This document shows positions 33,365 through 48,300 of a DNA stretch of 64,000 nucleotides, in pieces. Source of the stretch: Aptenodytes patagonicus (lineage: Eukaryota; Chordata; Aves; Sphenisciformes; Spheniscidae). Position 1 is the first letter of the stretch; each line of letters starts with the position of its first letter. The DNA lies in the NCBI RefSeq assembly GCF_965638725.1, contig NC_134953.1, positions 37,376,854 through 37,440,853 on the forward strand, read 5' to 3'. The position numbers and the translations under genes were made by a program. The notes beneath the pieces are model-generated. The model ran no database searches and had not been told where the DNA came from. It was given only the letters and a program-made list of their open reading frames with translations.

Positions 33365-36300
33365 CTGCCAAGAAAAAACAAACAAACAAAGTCTTGAAAG
33401 TAGTTTAAGACTAACATTGTCTATGTCATATATGCAGTTCTAATCGTTATTTGCATTTTTTAATTATTCCAGCAGTAGTTAGCTTTTCACACTGAAGTTG
33501 TTCTGATAAGTTTGAAAAAACAGGGAATAATGACTTAACCCAATCTCCAGCTTCCACATATGAACTCTTAACTGTAACAAAACAAGTGATATATAAAGGA
33601 AAACATTTCATTTTAGCATATGAAACCAAACAGTCCTAAAAAAAAAAAAAAAAAAAAAAGAGTAGGATGTTCTTAATGTATCAGAATTTGTTATTTAAAA
33701 TCCATTGGCTATACCTTTACTGAGCATTTGCAAGCATCTTGTAAATACAGAGAATTTGTTCAGTAAGAAATTTATCAGAATTGGAAACTAATCTATGATC
33801 TATTCTCAAAAAAAGCTTGTTCACAGGAAGCTTCCATGACTTCGGTTTTTTCCTGTACATTTCCACTCATATCAGTACCTTGAGGTATTTACAATCAGTT
33901 ATAACTCCAAAATTCCACCTATGTGCAATGAATAAAACTGGAGGATGTTAACCTTATGTCAAAACACAGAAAAAAATTCCTAGTCATCAGATAAATGACA
34001 CTAGCAGTATAAGTTGTTGGGGTTTTGGGGGGTTTGTTTTTTTCCTGTTTTATTTTTTAATGCTGCTCTGGTCTACTGTGATCTTGTAACTGCACACCAC
34101 CCACAATTATTCAGGACAATCCCAGCAAAATCAGAGACAAGCTCATAATCAATTTCTTCTACTATGATTTTTTTTTCTTCCAAATAAAGTTAATCACATC
34201 ATTATAGACAAATACTTACGTCTGCTCTCTTATAGCAAGAGCCTGAAATCACAGTCATCCTGTTCAGTCAGCAACTTCTGCAAAGTAGTTTCAAATACTT
34301 ACGCAAAAACTGTTTTTTCTTCTCCAAAGACAACTCATGAAAAACCTCCCAGAATATTTTAATTGTAGGATGGTCTGCCCAGTATTCTCCTTTGTATTCT
34401 GTATTCTAAAATGAGCAGGAAATGAGGTTATTGTTTGCACACAGAACTAGTAGGATAATCTGACATTGAAGTAGAATGAATGCGGTTTGTGTAAAGGGAT
34501 ACTGCAAGTGACATATTACTGTTTTCCTTGGTCAATTTTCTTCAGCTGTTCAGTCTGACTTCAACTATGTGGACACATGTATGCATTCCAAAGCATTTTC
34601 AATCCCGATAAAGTAGTGACAAAGTCTCACAGCGAGTTTTGGCAATCAAGAATATTTACTTTTATTAACTGTGTGCGTTTTGTTCACTTTCCCCTTCTAA
34701 CATAGTACATTGTATACAGCTGCCTTTTGGTTCTTTGGATTTTTCTTCCTCTCCTTCTAAGTCTGATTTCCTTCAGAAATTAGATGGAAAATCTTTAAGC
34801 AGGAAGGTAAATAATATTTTAGTGTCTTCATTCACTGATATTTTAAAAAAAGTTCCTCACTCATGCGGTCAATCCAATCAAGGACAGAAGTCACATTAAT
34901 TAAAACAGAGCTCAAAAGGACACTTCAAGATCTTGCTTTTGCATCTTGAAATTAAGAATATATGAAACAAATAGCTAACTATGGTTCTTACCTTCTCCAG
35001 TTCTTTCCAATCATAATTTGTGTTCCCAATCACCATTGCCTGCAACTCGCTGGGCTGGAAGAGCTGAAGAACTTTACCTCCACATACTTTGTGGAAGCCT
35101 GCATGGAATGCACTGAATAAGGAAGCCACAGATTTATTGAAGATGTAATCCACATATGCATCTACAAAATCTTGCCTGCACAAAGAAGAAAAAAAGAAGG
35201 GGGGGGGAGTATGTCAATCTAGCAATAAACCAGTAGCCATTTCTGTATAGAACACAGCATTGAAAGTTAAGCAAAAAGGATCCTAATGTATTATATTCTC
35301 TGCTTTGTGTTACAACCATAGTGAAGATAACCTCAACGAAAATGGAACATAAACGTATTTCCCCTCCATGCCCCCCAAGACAGTCTGTAACGTGCAACAG
35401 AAAACCAGTAACATTTAGAAACATTTATAGTGCCTGAAATAAATAATGCTCTTATTTGTATGCATTGCAGTGAATTGGACTGAATGGCAACAAGCTTAAA
35501 GGCTTGAGTTACATGCGGTGTCCTGAAACTGAATAGTTAAACTCACTGTTGTATTTTTTTTTTAATTAAAAAGATTACCATATCTGCACTGAAAATGCAA
35601 ATCAACTTCAAACGGACATTTGAGTCCTATACAGTAGAAAGATCAGTGCAAAGGAGCTAGGATACTGAAAAACAGACTGCCTGTCATCTGTGCTTTGGTA
35701 CAAGCAGTTCTCGTATTTTGTTGGAAATAGCTTCTTCCACAGCATTCAGGGAGAGAACCAAAATTCCTTGATGTGATACAGTATTTATGATTAAAATGGT
35801 AACTAAAAAGAAAATCATAATCAATCCTAGTTAACACAGATCATTTCTACACTGGCAGAGTGACTTCAGTTATGGATTACAGTTATCCTACCAACATACA
35901 TTCTCTGTGAAAACCTACAGTATTTGAACAACTTCCACAGTATTTGAATAACATCACCAATAATTTAAAGAATTATCTAAACACATTTTGATGATACATT
36001 TATTAAAGTTGTTGAACTGAAAATACTGGAGATGAGCAGAGTGGTGAATCACGCTCCTCCTCTTCCAGCACTCAATGAGATATCCATTTTATGCACACTA
36101 TGTAATTACCAGAGAGGCAAGTAACTTGTGTAATACTAACAGTGGAAGGAAAGGCTGCTCCAGAAAAAATTCATAGTAATTAATTAGCATTGTTGTACTC
36201 TATGTTAATATTTTTAAAACTGAATTAAAGCATCATGAAATATTTGGATCTTGAGAAACAGGAATTCTTCATTTTTGCAAGACAACGGGTGACAACAGTG

Positions 36301-39300
36301 CAGCATACATTCCACAGGCACCTTGAAACTCTTCTTGTAATACAACTCCAATTTTACTTCCACTTTGTGACAGAACACCAAACCACCAGCACAGAACTTC
36401 AAAGCTGTCGTGTTTAAGATAAAGTATCACAAATCCTCAGCTACAAGCCAAGGATTTAAAAAAAAAAAAAAAAAAAAAGTGCGACAGGTATAGGTAGTGA
36501 TTGCAGTTCTTAATGGTAGGATAAGTCAGGAGGATTTAAAAAAAAAAAAAAAAAATCACTCAACTGTGGGAGGTACCGTCACTGCACATGGTTATGTGCA
36601 GGCTTATGATACCCTCAGAATCTTCTATCATCACTCTTTCCTCTACAACAGACCTAGGTAGTTACAGAAAATGTTGCCCAAAACATGTGCCCTCTAGGAA
36701 GACGCCTAGAGGTGCATTTTCTCCCTCATTCCTACCATGCACGGCCTAGATGCATTCTGTTCTCATAGAGTATGTTCTTTCCATTTGATTCTCCCGTTAC
36801 TCTGGGAGAAGTAAAAGCACAGAGAAATCACGAAGATTAAAGAACAGACAGGAATACATGAGAGGAATGGACAGAGAGAGACAGGAAAACGGTAGTATTC
36901 TGCAAAAAGGAACAAAAGCACCACCAGATATATTCTGCCTATCCCACAGGAGCAGAAAGGTAACAAAGGCTGGGAGAGGCTGCTTTTATAAATCAAAGTA
37001 ACAGAATCCTTGACCAAGGAAAAAAAAACCCACCCCTCACACACTCTTCTGACAGTAACACTAGGTAACATTAGATTAATTTATCTACTCTACAAAGAGA
37101 AGACTTCTCTGAAATAGTATTTCATATATGAACAGTTGCCATATAATGGCATCTAGGTTGAAGTTTTCATCATTACTCACTAAACTCCAATTATATATAA
37201 CTTCCTGCAGAACCACAACCATTTTTAATCTTTTAAAATGAAGACCATGTAGTCAAAATGGGCCCTAAGAGCTTCAAAATACTTCTAAGTTCAAAGTGAA
37301 AAAGAAATATTACACATTCCGAGTAAAATTAGATAGCTTCTCCACAGCTGGCAAATCCTTAAATACAATAGCTATTTTAACAATACACAAGAACAGCTTG
37401 GAAAAACAAGCAAAGTAGTTTTGCCTCCAACATTAGTGTAACAGCTTGGCAAAGGATATTTGTAGCAGCTCAGTTACATTCCCAAGGCAGACAGCAACAC
37501 TGAACTACCCTGTGACCCATAAAACTCACCTATTTTGTTTCACTACAGGAATGTCAGCACCATTAGGAACAAGCTCTTTAATTTCTGTTGTACCAAAGTT
37601 TTCCACAGTGATCTATTTAAAACAAACAGAAATAGTATAAATCTTATTTACTGCGTAGAGTACTTCTTCCCACCACTTAGCTAACAGCAACATGAACAGC
37701 AGACACAGATGCTAAAATTCATGGGAATCATCAGTTGATGCTTTTGCTCAAGCACTCCATCAGAGGCAGTTCTAACAGATGGTATAAGCTTGATAAGAAA
37801 TACTATATAAACACTTACAGTATATACACTTACATAAACACTATATAAAACTTACAGTAAAATTAAGACAAAATGCTGCTTCTATGTCATCCTCTGGATA
37901 GTCCAGTAACTGTTGCATTCCCCTGCAAAATAAGTTACAAAGTACTTGTACCAGTGGAAAGAAAGATGAACTTACTTTCCTGAAGTATTCTTTATGCTTT
38001 GGTAATTCCAGTTTAAACAAAAAAGTCTTTCTACTGTTATTTCATTTATTAGTTCATTGACTTGCACTTTGTGCAGTGTTGGAAAATCTCAAGCAATCAT
38101 TTTGCTATTACTTGTACTGTTATTTCCTTTTGATTATCTCCAGGTGTGAAGACAGAAGATTCATATCCTAGTCTTCAGCTAAGGGATTCCCAAACCAGAG
38201 GCAGTAAGTACTTCATAACCATTGATGGGCTCTTCCATTAACTTTTTTGATCTCTCCTTGAATCTATGAAAACTTTAGCATTCCCAACACTGAGGCAATC
38301 AAACATCCACTTCCACTCGTTTGAACCTCCTATGTGTTAGTGCTATTCACATCCCTACTCAAGGGCAGATATTTAGCATGTACTTATGTCTGAAATAAGC
38401 AAAAACATTTCCTTGATGGACTAAATAATTTTAGTTCTGAACAGCTTATGTTCACACTTAGACTTATAAAATTAATGGCTAAAACTCAAAGGTTTTGAGT
38501 TTCACATGTTATTTTCCCCTAAAATTCTTGTAGGGTAATAAAACAGAAGACAAGTACTAAACCCAAGCATTTAGAAGCAGGTGTTTAACAACAGCATATA
38601 TCCTTTCTCAAATTACATGATGGCTGCAAGTTACTCTGAGCTGTTTATCCTGTTAGTGTGAAAATAACACATTTTCTTTTTCTTAAAGGAAAATGTGGAA
38701 TTAAAAATTAATTCCTAGTAACGCTCACTTTTCTTTCTTGCTTACCTGCCAACATCTGGCATCAACTCTTTTAAGTCATCCAGGGATGGTTTCTTATTCA
38801 ATAGCTTTTTGTACAAAGCCAAAGGGAAATGAAGGTCTACAATAGTAAAATTATATATTGCTAGCCCACAGACAACACCAATCAAATGAAACAAGTCACT
38901 GTCTTCAAAGGTCTAAGAACAGAAAACAGACAACATGGTTTAAAATAAATAAGTTATTTTAATCTTGCAGAGTCCAGAAAAAAGCGTACAGTGCAGTATA
39001 ATCTGAGTTTCATTTATATTTTCTTTAAATATGTATGTATCTATAAGTACTGAGGAAAACAGGATAAAATTTTAACCAGCTGACAGACTGAAATCCAAGG
39101 AAACAGAACTCTTTCTACTTTAAAAAAAAAGTTGATACAACATATTTTGTGTTACAAGTGATGCATACTGCTGAAAGTACTGCAATAAGATTCTGTCTTT
39201 ATCAGTGACTTACTATTGCACTATCGAGTGCTTAAATATATGTCAATTTTTTTAAATAGTATTTTTGGGAGAATGAGGGAGGAGGTCACTACTGACTCCC

Positions 39301-42300
39301 TTGGAGTTAATAGCCAAGGCTTAAAACACAACTGTGGGAATGTTAACATTCAGGTATTTGTGATATAGCCACTCTAGTCAGTGTTTTCTCTGAAAGAGGA
39401 CTAAAAAGTCAGCGATCAAAACTTTCGAGAAAGTATGACCAGATGAATACCTAACGAAACAGACCCATAAATGTGACTGAACACAGGAAGACCTGTTCAA
39501 CATGCCACTTCAAGAATTTTTCTCTACGACATTGATTTACCAATTCTGCTCTTGCAATCAGTTTACTCTGGCTGGCACTTCTTCCTGCTAAACTTGTCTG
39601 GGTTGGGGACAACAGGTAAGGAGTAAGTAAGGAATGGGCAAAAACAGAAGGGGAAAGTTTTGATCTAACAATGACAAAAATAAACATTTTTTGAGAATAC
39701 TTATTTCAGCTTCTCCTCTTGAAATAAAACTACTACAAACGACTATGTTCATACATTATTAATATAAATATTGCAAGTTAAAAGAAAATTAATTACTATA
39801 GTTCGCACCCTACCTTATCAGAGAACCAGATCAGCCTGGACTCTTCATAATACCTGAACATTCCATATTTGGGATCTAACAACTCCCTCATGATGAGCAA
39901 AAAAAATTCTTTGCGAACACCTCCAGCATCAACAGCTTCTTCCCCTACAAAAATAACCTGAAACACACAATTCAGTTAGCACTGAATTAAAAACGGATTG
40001 TGAAACAAGATTTGTCCAAAAATATTCTCAATTACTTGCACGTCAGTGAAAGACACTTTGAGCAATATGCACTGATAATACCTTGAGTGGCTTCTTGTAG
40101 TCTACATTCTTTGTTTTCCTTAGGACTTCCACAGCATCTCCTACAATATTGTCTCTCCGTACCATTAATATCAGGCATGGGTTGACAGATTCAAATACTG
40201 GCAGAAAGAGAGAAGACAAATTCTGCCTGTGAGCCTGATCAACAGCCATCTGGAAAAAAAAAAACAAAGTGAAAGTGTCAGTAGGTAACATAAGATTCCT
40301 GTCAACATTAAATGTCCATCAGTCTTAAAAAGCGCAGAAGACATAAGTGGGAATAGCTATTATGAGAGCTACTGAATTTGCCCAAATTTTCTTCATATTC
40401 CTTTTATCTCAGGAAATATTTAATCTCAGGAAATATTTTTCCTTTACCCATTAGCCTCATCAATGCTAATGTTCAGGGAAGTCTTAGAATAAGAGTTTTT
40501 GACATTCCAGTCAAAATACTTCGGATAACAAAAGGAAGCAAAAAAATACTGCACTTTATCTAATGAAGAGCAAGCTATTTAATATAAATCTGGCATGAAA
40601 ACATCCATTAAAAACTAATTCACAGAATGAAAAGTGATTTGTTAATCTATTTCATTTGTATTGTAATTTTTGTATTACAGTTGTTCAACAACAAAATACT
40701 GTTGCAAGTGTTCTGAATATGGCATAGAACTCTTGAAAGTTTGAGTGTTTTAATACTATTTAATATTGTTAATAGAAACATTCAATGTGAACATTTCCCT
40801 GAGTTTATATCAAATGTTGGTATTGCCTGAGTATATACATTTTTAAAGGCGTAAGAAACTGTTTCTTACAAACTACAAAAGCAAGCTAGTATTTTTCTAC
40901 ATGAGCCCATTACTTGAGCATGACTTATCATTTCCGTTTAATTTCAGACTCGGAACAGTAACTTTTATTATGTTAAACATTATAAACTTGGGGGAGGGCT
41001 GGTACTCTTACTGCTGTTACTTTTGCTGTAGTGTCCATTCTTCCTTCACTTTTTTAAGAATATGATTTATTATACCCTTACAGCAACTGAACAGGTATAG
41101 ATTATATTTATGAAAAAAAAAAAAATCCAGACATTAAACAAAAGTATAGCTCACCACATCACACTGGTTTCAGTTCTACCTAGAGAATCATGAAAACACG
41201 TAAGATCCTCTCATTTACTTTAGGGTTGTCTACTGTACCTATCTCTAGACAAGAGATATGGGTCAAGATATAGAATTGTTTGTATCAAGTATCTAATTTC
41301 TAGGAAAGTCTCTAGTTAAAACGTAAGTGAACAAATTAGGAGTAACATATAATTGCATTTAACAGGAAGAGAGCCAAAAACTTCTGCAAACTGCAAGATC
41401 AGGAAACCTACTCCCACTATCCCAAGTAGATGCTAGATTTTCAAGATAAGCTTCTTTTCTACTGCCTTGCAGACACCCATCAGACTTCAGAGTTTAGCAG
41501 TATTTTGAAGGTGGCAAAACAGATGAAATGAGAAATTAGGTGTACACTAGATATTCACGTGGTGCCAACATGTTGCCTCTCTGATACTACCAATCTTAAG
41601 AACAGCACCAGCTCCTAAGTCCCATCAAAATAAGAAATTAAAAGTAACTGGCTGCTGCCTCTAACAAGATAGATGCCAACAGCAACCCCCCAAGACCCCC
41701 AACTAAAGAAAAAAAGAAAATTCGTAATATTAAAAAAATGAGACTCTTACCTGCATCTGTATGACTGCATCTGTTTGTAGGAGAGTTGTCTTTGCCTGGG
41801 CATCAAATACAAATGGATATGTGCAAATTGTAACAGGAATATCTGTTAGCTAGAATGAAAAGAACCATGTCATATCTCTGCTTATTTAAAAACCATAATC
41901 ATGGTTAAAGAAGCCATTGCAATAGTACTCATTTAATACATCTATTTTACTGAAAAGAGAAAGAATTCTTCACTCATTGTCAATGCAGGACCAAAGCATC
42001 TTAGGAAAATTAAGTAGATTTTCAATTGTTTAGTACTTCAGAAAAAAACAAACAAAAAACCCCACACAAACCCAAAACACACACAAACACCACTCTCACT
42101 TTGTACATTTTAATTTCAGAACTTTTATTACGGCTAGTAGATATCATCAAAGTAGTCCTTGTTTTCAGATGCTGCTCTGAATTTGCACTACAAAGAATTA
42201 TGTATTTTTGCCCCACAAAAACCTTTTCAGATTACAGCCATATGAACTTTAAGCTTTATGCTCAATAGAACACATCAGACAATCCTTGACATTCATATTT

Positions 42301-45300
42301 CTGATTTCCTTACATTCTGCAAAAGAAATCAGACTGCAACTAATCTTACCTCAGTTAATCCATGGTTGACATCCTATGACAGCATTTGCACAAAGGCAGC
42401 AATAATTAAGATGAAAAAGCAGCATTAGTGTCTGCATTAATTACTTATCTCTGATGTAGAATTAAAAATATTTATCTACAGCTTCGCCCCCCAAGAGAAC
42501 GTTTACTGAGAAATAAGTATCAACCATAAACATTCTAATTAATCTGCCAAACACAACCATGCCTTTCAACACCCTATATATCAGTCTTTAAAAAAAGGAC
42601 CATTAAAGTATCACGTTTTCTTGGATGCAAAAATTAAACATTTAAAATGTTTATTTCCATACACTAATATATGACATTTGCTTTTACTTATGTATTTTCA
42701 GTCTCAAATGACTGTAGCATGTCAAATTAAATGCAAAACATTTTTAATGAGTAAAAAATTAAAAATACAAAAGAACCCCACCACTTTATCATAAAGTCTC
42801 ACAAATCATTTGGGTCTATGATAAGTTAAGATATGAGAAAAGCAATTGACTCCTGAAATTTGAGACAGACCAATACATACGGCTGGGACTGCGTGGAGAC
42901 TTCCACAAGCTCGATCAACTGTGCTAAGAAACCAAGTTACCCATCTGGTGCCATGTTACCCTCCTTATCCTGCACTGAAAGCTAAGTTCATTTCCACCCA
43001 GTAGGCAGAAAACAGAAAATGAATAAAAGGTAATGACAAACTAACAAATTTTAAATTTGAATATATATGAGACTCAGAAGTCAAATATGTAGACATCCAT
43101 GGCTCACAAAGTGATGGCCAGAATACTTCGCTTTCTATCTCCACCCCTAATTCCTACAGGAAACATCAGATTTGAGTACCCCATTGGTCACAGACAGATT
43201 TATGCAATTTTGTACTCCTACTGTATCTATCATTATTAATTCCTAATTCAAAGGGTTTTTCTCAACTCCTTTAAGCTGTATTCTCAAGAACACCTCTTCA
43301 AATCAATAGTTGGTTATTTAGTACCTTCAGTTTTTCCCCACTCATTTTTCTGTTGTTGAAACAATAGAAGTTTTTTCTTCTGAGTTTCTCTCTGAGAATA
43401 CTCTGTATACTTCTGAGATTCTCTTTTCTTCTGTATTTTCCCCTCCATGTTTTAATTAAGGAACTGAGCAAACAGTTTTGCCTCAAGTTCTGACAATAAA
43501 AATTACACTAGCAAAAGAAATTTTGATTTATTATTACTGGTTCAATAGGCAAGTAGGGCTTCTTATTTTAAAAGCAAGAACACAAGAAACTAGTGGACAT
43601 GAAGACAGGAAAAGGCCATCAAAACCATTTATGAAGGAGATCTGACTAAGGCCATGGAATTTCTTTCAGTCCTATAATAAATCAAAATAACTTTTTCTGC
43701 TGAACTTGAAACTGCACAAATGCATGACAAAATAATGATGACTAAAGGGAAACTCGGTATCTAGTATTTTCACAGTAATGTCAAACTACTGCTCAATCTT
43801 CCAAATTAATTAACAAATGGAGCTTAAGACTTTCATTACAAAGCAATTTTCCAGCTCTCATTTTCCCATGTTCAGCATTTTCTTCTCTGATCACGACATA
43901 GGTAATTTGGGTTTGTTTACATCCACTTACAGCAAAGTTGCAAAGGTCAATCTTTTAAATTCCATCACTTCTGTACCCTTCGCTGGCATACCCTTCTCTG
44001 TTCCAAATACACAACCTGTCTCTAATTCCAAGGCCCTGCAATGCTTATCCCTAGCTTTTACATCTCATTTAGTATACCACCCCTCTTAGCTACCAACACC
44101 AGCCTACATCACACACTGATTATTTTTTCAGACAAGCTTGGCTGAAACAAATGTCTGTCGTGACTGCCAATACTGACTCATTATTTCTTTACGCTCGCTC
44201 CCCAGTCTCCCTGCTGTTGTTATTTTACATTGCAATTTTAATTCTTTGGTAGACAGCATCACTTGCTTTGTATTCCTAAAATACAGCAAAAGTAGGTCTC
44301 CCACATTCAGGACCTTCCAGGTACCGCTGCAAAAAAATTAAATTTAGGTGGCTAGAGAAAGCATATTAACTTAACTCAATATTCTTTCAAAGCATAAGTC
44401 AAAGAACTGTGCAGCAAAATCCTATCAACCCACTAATTCTCTGCACAGTCATTAATTTACTCCCACTTACCACTCTTCTGTTTACAGATCCAGGAATTAA
44501 TTATCTCAGTTCTTGTTGCGATACTCAAAGTAGAAAACTATGTTAGTTATCTGTCCCCTGTAACTCCCTATTATGCTTTTAGACTTAGTTTTCCAAGACA
44601 GTTTCGGCTTTCTCATTGACTATCTTATATAGCAATTCAGGTTATTCTGGATGTTTTCCTATCATGAGTTATCAGTTTCCTAACTTTTTTGACATGGTAA
44701 GTCTCAAGTGACAGCATTCTAAACCAATTTTTAATTGATGGATTAAAGTGTTGAATAGTGCCAGTCCTAAGAACGATACCCTACAAGAAGTACACCTACT
44801 TAACAAGTTTTCCTCAGCTAGTACCTGACATAAGAGGAGTCTGTTCAGCATCAGTGACCTGTGAAGATATTTTTATGAAAAGAAAGTGCCCATATTTAGA
44901 GAATCTACAGGCTTCTACAGGGACAAAACCAAAACATGGGGGGCGGAAAAAAAAAAAGCACAAAAAAACCAAATAAAAACCAACACAACTTACCATCCCA
45001 AATACCTGCTGCTGGACCCAGTTGACATAGTCATTTCTGATATCTATCAAATCTTGTATCTCATGAATGTAAAATCTGTCATACTGTACAACTTGCCCTC
45101 TTTCATTTACCTAAAGAAGTGCAATTTATTTATTAGCACTTTGTGTAACAGTTTTCAAAAGGACATTTTTCATGTTTTTCAAGCATTTGATGTCAGCCAC
45201 AGATACCCAGCTACTAAAAAAAAATTCTAGAAAAACAACAGTGCCTACAAGAATGCAAAATACAATGTTAAAGACATGGATACATGGATTATTCAGAATC

Positions 45301-48300
45301 CCATCAAAGACGCAAAGAAAAATAAGATTAACTGAGCATACAGTATCGCACAATACAGTGCTGCCACATTATCATAGAATCATAGAATCATTGAGGTTGG
45401 AAAAGACCTATAAGATCATCGAGTCCATTGAAACATCACATGATCTCACAGGAACAGTGATGAATATACATATTCATGTATACAATGGAATAAATACTTG
45501 TTCCTGTATTTGCACAAGTTTAAGAACTATGATTCAAGAACTCTATTCTTACTTACAGTATGAGTACTATCTCTATTACCCATGACCAGAGGAACAGTTT
45601 CTATTTAAAAACATTAAGCTTAGAAAAAGAAAGAGACATGGAAAAATAACTTTATATAAAGGCTTGTCTCTACAGTATAATTTTAATCCAGAAGCATCCA
45701 CACTTTCCTAACACACACTTCTTTTCCCAAGGACTGTTAAGCATCATTAACTGCCAAAACAGCAAGATCCCCAATTCTGTCTTTATAACCAGATAATCTA
45801 AGCCTACTTTTCTTAACCATCTCCCCCACCATCCCCACCCCCCTCAAACCACTAGATACTAAAACTTAAATACCCCAAATATGTTGCCCCATTTTTTCCT
45901 CTTACTTTAGTCCATACCAGCTAATTATTAAGACTGTACCAATATAAATAGCCGGGCGGCAGGGTAGGTACAAATTTAACTATTTCTACAATGTAGTTAC
46001 GTATCAGTCAAAGCTGGGTTTAAAAAAAAAAAAAAAAAGGAACTTAGGAGAGCCACATTACAATTCTACAATTACCCACGAGGCTTTAAGATTTTAAGAT
46101 CAACTTCAGCTGTTAAGATTTACAGCTACTGCAAGCCTGAGCAGTGGCAGAAATTCTAAAGGCAGCAAAATAATCATTTATTATACACCAACAGCTTTCC
46201 ATAGGGGAATCTGTAATGACGTCCTGCACTTCTAACACAAGACAGTTACTGATCAGTCTTACTCTCAGCCTTAATTTGATGGTCTCCATAAAGAATAAAG
46301 AAAAGCTGAGCAAACCATAGCATACAAATTCCAACTTCCAAGGCAGAAATCTCTTCCATTCTTTCTGACAGCTTGGGGAGGAGGGCTGATACGTATAGCA
46401 CACAAAGGTCCAATTTAGGCACCTATGCCCATTTTGCTAGATTGTACAAATACAGTACTTGACCAGCACCTTAAGGAGTGCCTAAAATGCTCTTTTATAA
46501 ACACAAAATGCCATAGGACCAGAATAAACTACAGAGGGAAAAAAACAGGGGGTGGGAGGGGAAATCTCAGCAGCAATTAGATAATACACTGTGATGTGCA
46601 CAGTCTGGTTACTCCAAATGATTTAGGCTATTTTTGTTCAAAGTTCATAAATTCGTAAGTTTTCATGAATTAAGTTACAATACTAACAAATAGAATAAAC
46701 AAATCAGAAAATGTATGTTTGTCTTGGTAACACTGCGCAGATCTTTCTTGTTCAAAATACAGCTTGCTCTTATCTTCCATTTGTGGTCTTACTTGCTATC
46801 ATTTCAAGCTTAAGAGGCAATTCTTTCCAACATACCCTCACAGATGCAATTGACAGGGTCAGTCTGCGTTCCCAAGAAAATAGGTAATTCCATCACCATG
46901 TCAGATTGGAATGCAGAATTCCAATGGTTCACAGGTCCAGATGGAACAACTACAGACATCTCTGCAGATGCAAGTCTAAGTATTTAAAACTCTTTAGTAA
47001 CTTAACTTCTTTTAACAACTACACAGCACACAGATGCTGACAAAAACAAACAGCTAAGTAATTGGTTAAAATTGACGTAAACATACTCTATGCAATATTT
47101 CCAGAACTCTGAAAGCCGTGTGTAGAAAATTGGTAAGTATTCTTCTTTCAGAAGCCGGAATGCCAATCTTGCACAACTTCAAGAGGTGGACTACAACATC
47201 CTTGTAGAGTTCCACTATCTTGAGGAACAATGGAGGTTCAAGTACAGACCACCAATTTTCTGTCAACAAATGGTAAACACACAAACTTAGTACTTGCCAC
47301 TACAACATTATGTTACACTATCCTTTTAACTAAAAAACATGTTTTACTAGAAAGTATACTTGTCAGTTACCAAAGACTCTCAAAAAAAAAAGTTTAACAC
47401 AGCAAGAGTGGTGCAGAATTTTAAACAACACACTACTCTCTAAATAAATAATGAAACCTCTATTCAAATGCTCTATTGTTACACAGCAACTCTTTAAATT
47501 AAGTCTGTTCATCCAGAGTACACAACAGTATCACGAAGTAACTTTTGACATAAAAACAGATGGCTCAAATCCTGACACGCTGGCTTAAGCAAACAATCCT
47601 GAGAGCAATGGAAAGTGAAGCAACACAAAAAGGATCTACAGTTCAAAGAAATAATCAGTTTGCCTTTACAAGCTCTCTACTCTCATCAAAACCTACTGAA
47701 AAACACAAGAGATGGTTTACAAGGCAAAAAATAACTGGGGGAAGAATGAAGCACCCTCTCAAAAAGATACCAGTTAAAAAGGAAATATTCTGAAACCTGA
47801 ACTCTTTATGCTGAATTTCAGGTGACAGGAGTCACAGTAAGAAGGTGTAAGGAAGCAGAATTTAAAAAATAGAGCTATTCTCAGCTGCATATTTGAAGAC
47901 CACAACTTAGGATCAGTAAGAAAACATGAACCTCTCAGAAGAAACAAAACAGGTGCTGTAGTCAAAATAAAGACGATTTAACATCTGCTCTGCAACACTT
48001 CTGTAAATTGCTTAGAGCTTGTTAGCTGTCTGACCACATAATTTTCACTTTAAAGTGCGAAGACACATATCAAATACGCTGAACTACACAGTTTAATTCC
48101 TCCCAAATGGAATCAGTCCAAAAATTACAATACCAGATGAATTCATGTGGATGGCCAGTTAACTCATCCAGAAGCAACAGAATAGGTCTTTTCTTATGCA
48201 TCAAGCAATGTTAACCCTTAACTTTCTCAGCGGGGAATTCTACAGCACTGTAAATACACAGCAGGTGTTGCTGAGACCGTGTCCTCACTGATGGAATTTC

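Noticed and set aside
33638..33659. A22 run as the tail of a processed pseudogene
   Set aside because: No retroposed sequence precedes it and no target duplication was found. It is a simple homopolymer within a HERC4 intron.
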